From Paenibacillus zeisoli (GTDB taxonomy: Bacteria > Bacillota > Bacilli > Paenibacillales > Paenibacillaceae), in contig NZ_RZNX01000001.1 in assembly GCF_003994465.1 (NCBI RefSeq), positions 1,264,182 to 1,317,101 of the forward strand: a stretch of DNA of 52,920 bases. The letters are read 5' to 3'. A program made the translations under genes and the position numbers. Below, in pieces: positions 43,801 to 50,947 of this stretch. The notes beneath the pieces were generated by a model that was not told the DNA's origin, did not search any database, and was given only the letters and a program-made list of their open reading frames with translations. The stretch's first letter is position 1, and every line of letters begins with the position of its first letter.

Positions 43801-46800
43801 ATCATCTGCTGCAGCTCTTGGTAAGGCCGCACACCAGATGCACCGGCTTCCCCGCATACACCCTGCCAAAGGGTGTTGTCGCAATCCAGAACGATGACCT
43901 TGAAATCCGGCCTTCTCCACGAGACCATGCGTCTTGCGACGGCGGTACCCAAGGCCGCATAATACTCATCCGTAAAAGGAATATGGGCTTCCTGATTCTT
44001 GACCCTATCGAACACCTCAGGGATCTGATATCTGCGCTCGATATCGCTAAGATCCAACAGCGTCACATGCTCAATCGGTGCAATCATTTGCTTGAAACGC
44101 TCATTCAGATTGCGGATATAGGCGGTGACCACTGGATGATAGTCTTCGCTCGGCTGGAAGACGGCCATCCATACAGGGCCCTTACTCGGAAAGTTCCGAA
44201 TTGCTTGGACGAGATCGACATAACTTCTTTCTAACTGCTGGATCTGCTGGTCCTGGGATAATGTCTCTCCCCCGATCCAGTCTTCAAATCGAATGAGCAG
44301 CAGATTCACTCCCTGATTCGCTGCGAGCAAGCTGTCCGGGCTCAGTAACTGCTGGAATACCTGGTGATAAGGAGCGAACGAGATTTCTGCCTGAACCTGG
44401 AATCGTTCACACCACCACTGGATATAATCCTCAATCGGTTCCGCGGTGAAGGTGGCGCTCACAGCAAGGGATACTGCCTGGCTAGTGACTTCTGCCTGCT
44501 TCACGGGGGTAAGCGTCTCATAGTGAGCTAATTCCTTATTCGAATCGTTCAAAACGTCAGAAATGATGCCCATGAACTCGTCTCGGAACGAGTGCATCGT
44601 AGTCTCGTCAAACAGATCGGTGCTGTAATTCAACACCGCATGGAGACTGCCCTCAGCATGTTCCCACATGTCCATTTTCACATCTAGCATGGACGTATGC
44701 TGGGGAATCGGATACTCTGCAACATGCAAGCCCTCTTGCCCAAGCAGCATACTGTCCTGAGAATTCATCTTGAATTCGTTATGGAAGACAAACATCGTAT
44801 CGTAGACCGGATTGCGGGATGGGTCGTTCTTTAACACAAATTTTTGCATCATGCTGTCAAACGGATAATCATGCTCATAAGCGCTGATAATCTGCCCATG
44901 CACGTCCTTGGCATACGCCTTGAAGCTTGAACGCTCATTGATTCTTAACCGTATAGGCAGGAAGTTGATGAACATGCCCATCATCGCTTCCAGATCCGGA
45001 TGATTTCGTCCCGAGACCAAAGTAGCAATGATCATGTCTTCCTGGCCCGAGAATTTGCGAATCAACAACGAATAGAGTGCAAAGCAAAGCGAATGCAGCG
45101 TGACTTGATTCTTGGCCGCCAGTTCGCGCAGCGCGTGAACCTGTTCGCTCGGCAGAGTGAATCGCACTGACTGACCGTTGAACGTCTTCACTTCCGGCCG
45201 CTTGCGATCGGCAGCAAGACTCAGAACAGGAAGCGGACTAGCTAGCTGCTTCGACCAATACTCCGCCCGTTGCTCCAAAGCGCCGCTGCTTAATTGACTA
45301 TTCAGCCATACCGCATAATCCTTATACTGCGCCTTTACCGGCGGCAGTGGCAGCCCTTGATACAAGGCACAAAATTCCCGGATAAAAATGCTGTTCGTTA
45401 CTCCGTCGGAAATAATGTGGTGCATATCGAGCATTATGATATGCTCAGTTGCCGTTAACGTGAGGACTCCAACCCGGATTAATGGCGCCTGCGCTAAATC
45501 AAACGGCTCAATAAAAGCTTCGATCCGTTCATCCACCTGCTCTATGGAAGCCTCGAATAAGGCTACCTTAATCTCCAAATGCGGCAGCACGCGCTGCATG
45601 GGTTCGCCATCCACGAAGTCGAATACCGTTCGAAAAGCTTCATGCCGCTCTACAATTTGATTGATCACCTTCTCAACCCGGGCCGCATCCAGTTCCCCTT
45701 CCACCTTGACGCAAAATGGCGCATGATGGCTCGTCTGAATATGTTCCATTTGCTCCTGAATATAGACGCGCTGCTGGGAAGGTGTTAATGGATACCCGTC
45801 AGCCTGCTTGGCTGGAACCAAGCGGAGTTCATCTGACTCCACCTCAGGCTGGGCAGGCAGTCGCTGCGAATCGATCCACTCCGCAAGCCGGTTGATCGTG
45901 ACATACCGAAGTAAATCCGCGATCTCGATGGAAACGTCAAATTCCTTTTTCAAGCGGTTGGCAATTTTCAAGGCCAGAATTGAATCCCCGCCAAGTTCAT
46001 AGTACGTATCCTCAATATGAAGCTCCTGAATCCCTAAAATATCCCCCCAAATATTCGCGATTGTTCGTTCCGTAATTGAATATTGTTCTGACTCTCTTCC
46101 GCGCAGTTTCACTTCGGATAGACGCTGTCCGTCATGGCGGCTTGCCGCCGGAGAAGCAGCGAGTGCACTTTCATCAATGTCCAGCCAGCAGCGCGTTCTC
46201 TCGAATGAGTACGTAGGAAGAGAGATTCTTTTTCTGCGTTCTCCCGAGTATAAGGAAGACCAATCCACACTCGCCCCGTCCACATAGGAAGCTGCAAGCT
46301 TACACAATTGTTCCAACTGCATTATTTGCGCATCCAGCACGATTCCAGCCGCAATAGCTTGGGAACGCCCTTGTCCTACTGCCTCTCGCTTGGAATCTCC
46401 ATAGTAGATTCTGAACTGCTCGCTTGTATGAAGGCCGTCTTCCTTGACGCGGCGCAGCTGCTGCATCCATTCCTCCTTGGTGTCAAAAACCATGGCAAGC
46501 CTGTGAGCGTAATGCCCTCTCCCTACGCTTGCAGTAAAACAAATATCACGCAGGCGATCCTCGGGCAGATCCTGCTGGCAGTAGGCATCGACCAGACCGC
46601 GAAGCGATGCTTCGCTGCTGGCCGATAACACGAATAAGTGCGGACCGCAGGCCTCATCTGCCATCGTTTCAGCTAGAAATTCCTCCAACACAACGTGACA
46701 GTTGGTGCCGCTCATCCCGAAAGAACTTACCCCGCTTCTTCGCGGATGTCCGTCAGTCTCCCAAGCCGTCAGTTCATCGGATACGTACACAGCTGAATCA

Positions 46801-48026
46801 ATAAATGGAATCTTCGAGTTCGGCTTATTAAAATGCACGATTGGCGGGATTTGTTTGTGCTTCAGCGCAAGCACCGCTTTCAGAACACCCATTAATCCTG
46901 CGGCATGATCGAGGTGCCCGAGGTTTGTTTTGACAGAACCCACAGCGGCGAATTGCTTACTGTCCGTGAACTGACGAAAAGCACGGTTCATTGCATCAAT
47001 TTCAATCGGGTCCCCAAGCTTCGTTCCCGTACCGTGAGCCTCCATATAACCTATTGTGGTCGGGTCGATCCCGGCATTCGTCCATGCACGAACCAATACA
47101 TCCTCCTGAGCCAGTACATTTGGAGCCGTCAGCCCAATCGACCGACCGTCCTGGTTCACTGCACTTCCTTTAATGACGCCATAAATGGAATCCCCATCCT
47201 CCATCGCCTTGCCAAGCGGTTTGATGACCAGAGAAATGACGCCTTCCCCGCCTCCTGTACCGTCAGAGCTGTCGTCGAATGTTCTAGCCCGCCAATCGGA
47301 GGATTCAATGCCAATCTTGATCTCATCCAGAGGCAGCAAATTAACTTTCACACTGCCTACAATCGCCGATTCGCATTCCCCATTCCGGATAGACTGACAG
47401 GCCGTATGCAAGGCCACCAAGGAGGAGGAACAAGCTGTGTCCATGCACACACATGGGCCTCTAAGATCAAGAACATAAGCGATTCTTCCTGCCGTCACAC
47501 TGGTCAGATTGCCTGGAACCGCATAGGACAGCAGCGATAAATCCGATTCCGATATCATCCGTTTGTAGTCGTAAATCGCATCATTGTTCAGACCGATGAA
47601 TACGCCCGTCCGGCTGCCGGCAAGCGCATCCCCTCCATAACCTGCATCCTCGACCGACTTCCACACCGTCTCAAGCAGCAGGCGCTGATTCGGGGACATC
47701 AAGCTCGCTTCTTTCGGAGACAATCGGAAGAAGGCATGGTCGAATTTATTGATTTCATCCAGATAAGCCCCGTCCATGTAACCCGCAGACGGGTTAGCCC
47801 TTCTTCTTGCCTGCATGAAAGGCTCGGTATCTTGGCGGCGGTTATGCGGGAATTCGGAAATGAAGTCCACGCCGTTCTTCAGGAATTCCCACAGCTCATC
47901 CAGATCCTTAACGATCGGCAGGTTGGCCGATATCCCGATAATGGCAATATCCTGGACGGATAATTCCTCAATTTCAAAGTCGTCGTTGCCTGTGGGCTGC
48001 TCATCAAGCCAGTTCAAATTCAACAT
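37866..48026 (-). CDS. Hybrid PKS/NRPS: KS-ACP-C-FkbH-PCP-C-A(Phe)-PCP-C
   Basis: This 3386-residue assembly-line enzyme begins with a ketosynthase (about 25-450; Cys in DTACSSS near 197, EAHGTGT near 331, KTNLGHLD near 367). No AT follows: the linker ends RRKRISLPTYSFERTRCWLD, as in trans-AT modules. ACP Ser is near 681 (GGDSILALK). Then come C (about 730-1160, HHIISDG), and an FkbH-type domain (about 1190-1700) with a HAD motif VLDCDNTLWQGV near 1382 and a GNAT-like C-terminal part. PCP (Ser near 1845), C (HHLISDG near 2040) and an A domain (about 2370-2870) follow; its code D-A-W-T-I-A-A-I-C-K is that of GrsA phenylalanine. PCP (Ser near 2891) and a final complete C (HHIVSDG near 3072) end it. 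FkbH enzymes load D-glyceryl from 1,3-bisphosphoglycerate. No KR, E or TE domain is present. GAGGAGG precedes the ATG. Confidence 0.93.
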   Translation of the reverse strand: MLNLNWLDEQPTGNDDFEIEELSVQDIAIIGISANLPIVKDLDELWEFLKNGVDFISEFPHNRRQDTEPFMQARRRANPSAGYMDGAYLDEINKFDHAFFRLSPKEASLMSPNQRLLLETVWKSVEDAGYGGDALAGSRTGVFIGLNNDAIYDYKRMISESDLSLLSYAVPGNLTSVTAGRIAYVLDLRGPCVCMDTACSSSLVALHTACQSIRNGECESAIVGSVKVNLLPLDEIKIGIESSDWRARTFDDSSDGTGGGEGVISLVIKPLGKAMEDGDSIYGVIKGSAVNQDGRSIGLTAPNVLAQEDVLVRAWTNAGIDPTTIGYMEAHGTGTKLGDPIEIDAMNRAFRQFTDSKQFAAVGSVKTNLGHLDHAAGLMGVLKAVLALKHKQIPPIVHFNKPNSKIPFIDSAVYVSDELTAWETDGHPRRSGVSSFGMSGTNCHVVLEEFLAETMADEACGPHLFVLSASSEASLRGLVDAYCQQDLPEDRLRDICFTASVGRGHYAHRLAMVFDTKEEWMQQLRRVKEDGLHTSEQFRIYYGDSKREAVGQGRSQAIAAGIVLDAQIMQLEQLCKLAASYVDGASVDWSSLYSGERRKRISLPTYSFERTRCWLDIDESALAASPAASRHDGQRLSEVKLRGRESEQYSITERTIANIWGDILGIQELHIEDTYYELGGDSILALKIANRLKKEFDVSIEIADLLRYVTINRLAEWIDSQRLPAQPEVESDELRLVPAKQADGYPLTPSQQRVYIQEQMEHIQTSHHAPFCVKVEGELDAARVEKVINQIVERHEAFRTVFDFVDGEPMQRVLPHLEIKVALFEASIEQVDERIEAFIEPFDLAQAPLIRVGVLTLTATEHIIMLDMHHIISDGVTNSIFIREFCALYQGLPLPPVKAQYKDYAVWLNSQLSSGALEQRAEYWSKQLASPLPVLSLAADRKRPEVKTFNGQSVRFTLPSEQVHALRELAAKNQVTLHSLCFALYSLLIRKFSGQEDMIIATLVSGRNHPDLEAMMGMFINFLPIRLRINERSSFKAYAKDVHGQIISAYEHDYPFDSMMQKFVLKNDPSRNPVYDTMFVFHNEFKMNSQDSMLLGQEGLHVAEYPIPQHTSMLDVKMDMWEHAEGSLHAVLNYSTDLFDETTMHSFRDEFMGIISDVLNDSNKELAHYETLTPVKQAEVTSQAVSLAVSATFTAEPIEDYIQWWCERFQVQAEISFAPYHQVFQQLLSPDSLLAANQGVNLLLIRFEDWIGGETLSQDQQIQQLERSYVDLVQAIRNFPSKGPVWMAVFQPSEDYHPVVTAYIRNLNERFKQMIAPIEHVTLLDLSDIERRYQIPEVFDRVKNQEAHIPFTDEYYAALGTAVARRMVSWRRPDFKVIVLDCDNTLWQGVCGEAGASGVRPYQELQQMMITLCEQGMLLALCSKNNEADVWEVFDVHPGMPLKKEHLVGWKINWQAKSANLRELSEELNLGLDSFIFIDDNPVECREVMLNCPDVLTIQLPNDPGQIPAYLKHIWAFDRSRSTEEDRNRTAMYRSERQRKVLKDQTELSLDEFLRDLKLQMRMKELTPEHTPRAAQLTERTNQFNMSTIRRTEDEVRALMADPEWKCWTVEVRDRFGDYGLVGLVIGRTQQDTLMIDTFLLSCRVLGRRIEYAILSVLKQFSLSVGITQIQSAYRPSSKNEPFRQFLSASGWTEDGHLDDARLYNLPLEAIADSAECIELTDVFADSSMEAGTSLPVSEIAATASKFTEEEEAVYAHAESPLKWQMELDDNDAAGMKPKVYLLPLQYHTAASIMQLPQREHSDDLKRAVYAAPSDDTERTLAELWEALLHVGPIGLDDHFFHIGGNSLHAASLASRIHKQFHVPITLKDIFQYPILRGMAGIVRSLLAADDLTSHAVTIPKAPILEHYTVSSAQKRLLILNQLDPAGTSYNMPGALRIEGKLDLGRLEQAFRLIVERHESLRTSFHWTAEGPVQRIEQEAAFVLEELAGTNLQADAADLLTDTAAAQFVRPFNLDQAPLLRAGLLQTDMDTHVLFIDMHHLISDGVSMMNMAREVMDAYEGLHPVVELPIQYKDYAVWQQQSLQEESHQLHQDYWLDRMKGELPLLDLPLDRPRAPLSSGMAKGSRFHLEASAALRADLQRLAADTGSTTYQIMLAAFSILLSKYTGQQDIIIGSPVAGRNHADLEPLIGMFVNTLPLRLQPEGHKSFSDYLDEVKNDTLQSFEHQSYPFEELVEQLQVKRDASRNPLFDVFFVVQNMDQGVRQTGDLRFTPYELPIRQSRFDITLEVTDQPDQFTFTFEYAAHLFDRGTIERMAGHYVQILESILLDQKVLLSQMNMLPDAEQIALLLDFNPPPTPYSSDLTVPECIEGLAAAQPDHIALTFGNRTMTYRELNERANRMAHHLRKRGVSANDIVGIMADRSLDMVVGILAVLKAGGAYLPLDPAYPQERLAYMVADSGTRFVLGHPGYADLIQFDGEWLDISKPYDQEEFGNLVRVSMPTDLAYVIYTSGSTGQPKGVMVEHNGLLNLKVFFEQELGVTPADRIVQFASLSFDASVWEIFMALTTGATLVLAAKEDLLNYRKFEDFMNEHHITVATLPPTYTVHLLPQRLQTLTKIITAGSATNYELIRRWKPYVRYFNAYGPTETTICATIWEAELEGRDDSVPVPIGRPITNTSICILNRDLQLQPIGVVGEICVGGEGLARGYLGKEDLTREKFIQHPYQPGERLYRTGDLGRWLPDGTIEYCGRIDDQVKIRGFRIEIGEIEAALAKQEAIMDQMVLSLKGPNLEAYLCAYYTGSRPISAGELRKGLLQCLPEYMVPVTYVQLDQFPLTPSGKIDKKALPEPDSLRSDDVVAPRSPMERRLAALWEEMLGRSQISVQDSFFEIGGDSLKAALLVARIQKQYEVDMQLGDVFRSPTLEQMAHALEQKEKSLFQPIPKAAESDYYLLSSGQHRIFVMQQLDEDDVSYNMPGVFLLNGTLDETRFTWAWQTLVERHESLRTSFEIVEGEFVQKVHNNVSVVIEHLPEAADSIALTASSFLRPFKLSEAPLLRIGLSRMSEQQHLLLLDLHHIVSDGASIRNMALEWIALYEGRELPALPVQYKDYAVWQREHLESEALRKQEVYWLKQLADYNPAKGLPTDYVRTEYDSAEGRRIVRTIDSRPVHNLMRHTGTTLYMILAAAYQLTLAEYASQTDIVIGSHVAGRSHPDTEGLIGMFVNTLVLRTQVREEQTIADYLSGYKHTVIEAFEHQEYPFEQLAEKLPLPRDRTRNPVFDALFILQNVSMKQIETEQITLTAYPFDHPCAKFDITLEALELPDEIKFTLEYRTALFAEGTIENLFDRYQEILAMMVSDLDAKLSELLPGISASAAADNPLGDIQFHFEL

Positions 48027-48044
48027 CCTGATCCTCCTCGGGGC

Positions 48045-49682
48045 TTAAAGTGATACGGCGGATTGAACAGCAGCCTGAACATGGGCCGAATTCGCATTCT
48101 CTTGATCAATTTCTCTGCGCTTCCACAACCAATACATCGTGTAAATGATCACTACGGAACTTGCCACCATCGCGATAACAATCCCTGCGGAGAAGGTGAG
48201 CTGCAATTTTTTCATCACAAAGTAAGTGCCGAACAGTACAATCTCGTTAATAATCGGAGCCCAAATGGAACGGTACCATTCGAACAGCAGGCCGAAGATC
48301 AGTGCCCCTGCCGAAGCATAAATCGTAAGCGGAATATCCCAGTTGAAGAACAAGCCGCCATAGATAATTCCCGTCACGATAATTGACATTGGTACCGAGA
48401 AAGCAGGGCGCAGCACATTATAGATCAATGCCCGGAAGTAGACTTCTTTGTACATCGAGTGAAGAATTAAGAAGGCGATAAATACAGGCAGCGAAGCCGT
48501 CGTCAAGTAGTCGAACAGCTGCTGAAACTGCGGGAAATTATCGGCAAAATAAGGAATTTTGAAAAAGCACTGCACCCAGACTCCCATCGCCGCACCCAAA
48601 ATGCCCATGACAATTCCCGCCCTAGGGGGAATAGCAGAGAAATTGCATTCGACGATTAGGCTTTTTTTATGAATAAGTCTCATCACCACGTAGAACACGG
48701 CTAACGAGATCGTGTCAAAGAAGATAAAGCCAAGCACATTATTCTCGCCCAACCAGCCTGAGATGGAGGCAATACTCATGATATGGTTGTTCCAGATAAA
48801 CAGAATCGGGTAGTAGATGACGACGTACAGTCCTGTCCACAGCAGCAGATTTCCAATAACCTTGATATAAGGAAGCTTCCGCTCTTCTTGGCCCAGCACA
48901 ATCAGACTGGAGACGATGACGAATAGGCATAGAGCGATGATGATGAGCAGTGTGGAAGGTGAAAAGCCTTCAATCACCTCATGCAGCCCGATTTGTTTCG
49001 ACGTAAAAATAAACGCATTCAGCAGCACGCCCGTCCATATGGTGGACAGAATCGTCTTCATCTTCGTGTACATAATTCCGTACATAATAGCTAGGAAGAA
49101 CCCAGTAACCTGAATCGAAGAGCTCGGTTGACAGTAGCCATAGATCACGGCCTGTACCAGTAGAGCGACGAGAAAAGGAAGTTTGCCGCGCATCATGGAG
49201 AACAAAATCCCTCTGAAGAAGATTTCTTCGAATAACGGTCCGATCACGGCAAGTCCAAGCAAGGTCAGAATGAAGCTGTCCGAATTCATGAATAAATTAA
49301 TGTAATCCTGCATGTCCGGGAAGTTGGCCTTCACGAAAGGAAGCTTCAGCAGGCAGACGAACAGCAGTCCTGCAGCAATCGCAACATACGTAGAGATCAG
49401 AAAGTCCTTCCCTTTTAAGCGGGAGAAATTGCATAATTGCGATACCTTGACGTAACGGTCTTTCAAGATCGACTTTTTGATCAGAAAATAGATGGTAAGC
49501 AGCACAGCATCAATGGCAAACATAATCGAGATCCATAATGGCAGATTGTGCATTAAATATTGACCGTAGCTTCCGGAATTCGGAACCAGCACGTAATTGT
49601 GCAGAACCGCCACCGCGAGAAAGATCCCAGCCAGTAAAATAACTTCGCCCAACGTGAAGAAATACGTTTTAAATGTTTTCAT
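48045..49682 (-). CDS. Duplicated CPBP-family membrane protein with lost catalytic histidines
   Basis: This 545-residue polytopic membrane protein consists of two related halves, each like a CPBP (Abi) intramembrane protease. KANFPDMQDYINLF in the first half matches ADNFPQFQQLFDYL in the second. Half one keeps the first motif, GPLFEEIFFRGILF, but the usual His of motif two (FxxxH) is Gln in VIYGYCQP and the His of motif three is missing (WTGVLLNAF). Half two reads YKEVYFRALIY with one Glu replaced by Lys, GGLFFNWD and WAPIINEIVLF, again without His. It may be an inactive relative with a binding, immunity or localisation role. It lies between the acyltransferase and the giant PKS/NRPS gene. 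The ATG at 49682 has AAGGGG ahead; an upstream in-frame ATG lies inside the acyltransferase gene. Confidence 0.82.
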   Translation of the reverse strand: MKTFKTYFFTLGEVILLAGIFLAVAVLHNYVLVPNSGSYGQYLMHNLPLWISIMFAIDAVLLTIYFLIKKSILKDRYVKVSQLCNFSRLKGKDFLISTYVAIAAGLLFVCLLKLPFVKANFPDMQDYINLFMNSDSFILTLLGLAVIGPLFEEIFFRGILFSMMRGKLPFLVALLVQAVIYGYCQPSSSIQVTGFFLAIMYGIMYTKMKTILSTIWTGVLLNAFIFTSKQIGLHEVIEGFSPSTLLIIIALCLFVIVSSLIVLGQEERKLPYIKVIGNLLLWTGLYVVIYYPILFIWNNHIMSIASISGWLGENNVLGFIFFDTISLAVFYVVMRLIHKKSLIVECNFSAIPPRAGIVMGILGAAMGVWVQCFFKIPYFADNFPQFQQLFDYLTTASLPVFIAFLILHSMYKEVYFRALIYNVLRPAFSVPMSIIVTGIIYGGLFFNWDIPLTIYASAGALIFGLLFEWYRSIWAPIINEIVLFGTYFVMKKLQLTFSAGIVIAMVASSVVIIYTMYWLWKRREIDQENANSAHVQAAVQSAVSL

Positions 49683-49693
49683 CCATACACCCC

Positions 49694-50947
49694 TTAATAG
49701 CTTTTTGCCAAATCCCGTATGCCGCTGGCTGCTTCGCATCCTTCAGCATACAAGCGGTTTAGTCTGCGCAGCTGCTCGTCCTCAGGCACCTTCTTCCCCT
49801 TCATGATCTGCAAAAGCAGTTCAATTGCCGTCTTCAGCTCATCACCTTGCTCAGACAGTGAGCCTGCGCTGTGCTCCGCATGGGCATTCGCAAGCTCTGC
49901 CAGCTTGTGAAATGTCTCTGCCACTTCACTTGAGTACTGCTTAGTGTCTTCGTTCCGATTCCGGCAGGAGACGGCATGCGCCAGACACTTTCCTAATAGA
50001 TCGCCAGTAGAATATTGCAGGGCTTGGATCTTGGGCAGATCATCTGCTTTATCCAGAGCATACGTCCTGATATTCCGCGCACTTCGCTTGGTTAGTGTGG
50101 ATAACGTCGATTTCGGACCCAGCTCAAGCGCGTGGGATATCCCCCTGCTCTGCATATATAACATGGTATCGAGCCATTGAACCGGCTGTGTTAACTGCAT
50201 GGCCAGACCCGTCACAATGGATTCCTCATCCGTATAAGGCTTGGCCGTGACATTGGAAATGACGGGCCATCTCGGCACCTGTATAGGCGTCCGGGCTAGC
50301 TGCGCGCGGAAAGGAGCCACCGCTCCGTGCAGCAGTCTGCTGTGAATGGGGGCCTGGATAGACAGGGGGATCGCCCTGCCTCCAAGTCCTTCAAGAATGG
50401 CAGCAAGCTGCTCCGTATCCGGCCGGCAGCCCGAGATTACGGCTTGATCCTGCGCGTTGTAACAGGCAAGATCTACAGAACGATCTGGATAGTTGTGATT
50501 CCAGTTCATCACTTCCCGCCTGGTAATCTGGATCGGAAGCTGCTTGCATGCAATCACCCCGCTCTCCGTATGGTCGGCTGTCTCGATCATCAGCTTGCTT
50601 CGCAGGCACACTAGATCGAGCGCATCAATATAGCGGATGGCCTCTGCCGAGACCAGGGCGGCATACTCTCCCAGACTATGTCCAGCTGATAAATGCGGAG
50701 TAATCCCCACTTCCTGCATATAGACACGGTAAGCTGCGACACTGCAGACGAAGATCGCAGCTTGTGCAGTTACGAGGTCCATGTCATGCTGAAGCTTTTC
50801 GCTTGTGCACACGTCATAGATAGAGAATCCCATCCGCTCACTCGCTTCATCGAACGTCTCCCGGACGATCGGGTAAGTTTCGTGCCAAGACTGACCCATC
50901 CCCGCATACTGGGTCCCAGATCCAGGGAACATCAAGGCGATTTTCAT
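49694..50947 (-). CDS. Discrete (trans-acting) malonyl-type acyltransferase
   Basis: It transfers malonyl from CoA to the ACP of the AT-less KS module. It is FabD-like: MFPGSGTQYAGMGQSW at the start, nucleophile Ser91 in GHSLGEYAALVS, an Arg in LVCLRSKLM that would hold the malonyl carboxylate, and catalytic His near 202 in QAPIHSRLLH. After the AT fold (about 1-305) comes a helical C-terminal tail of about 110 residues not found in FabD. The tail is rich in Glu and Lys and may dock with the synthase. Its ATG overlaps the stop of the upstream NRPS by four bases. Location inside the operon and the AT-less KS support a trans-AT role rather than fatty-acid synthesis. Confidence 0.9.
   Translation of the reverse strand: MKIALMFPGSGTQYAGMGQSWHETYPIVRETFDEASERMGFSIYDVCTSEKLQHDMDLVTAQAAIFVCSVAAYRVYMQEVGITPHLSAGHSLGEYAALVSAEAIRYIDALDLVCLRSKLMIETADHTESGVIACKQLPIQITRREVMNWNHNYPDRSVDLACYNAQDQAVISGCRPDTEQLAAILEGLGGRAIPLSIQAPIHSRLLHGAVAPFRAQLARTPIQVPRWPVISNVTAKPYTDEESIVTGLAMQLTQPVQWLDTMLYMQSRGISHALELGPKSTLSTLTKRSARNIRTYALDKADDLPKIQALQYSTGDLLGKCLAHAVSCRNRNEDTKQYSSEVAETFHKLAELANAHAEHSAGSLSEQGDELKTAIELLLQIMKGKKVPEDEQLRRLNRLYAEGCEAASGIRDLAKSY

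Noticed and set aside
43347..44234. A 295-codon plus-strand open frame opposite the FkbH domain
   Set aside because: It lies wholly within a well-supported domain on the other strand and shows no family features.
49694..50947. Housekeeping FabD of fatty-acid synthesis
   Set aside because: It is four-base coupled to NRPS genes, has a long extra tail, and no fab genes are nearby.
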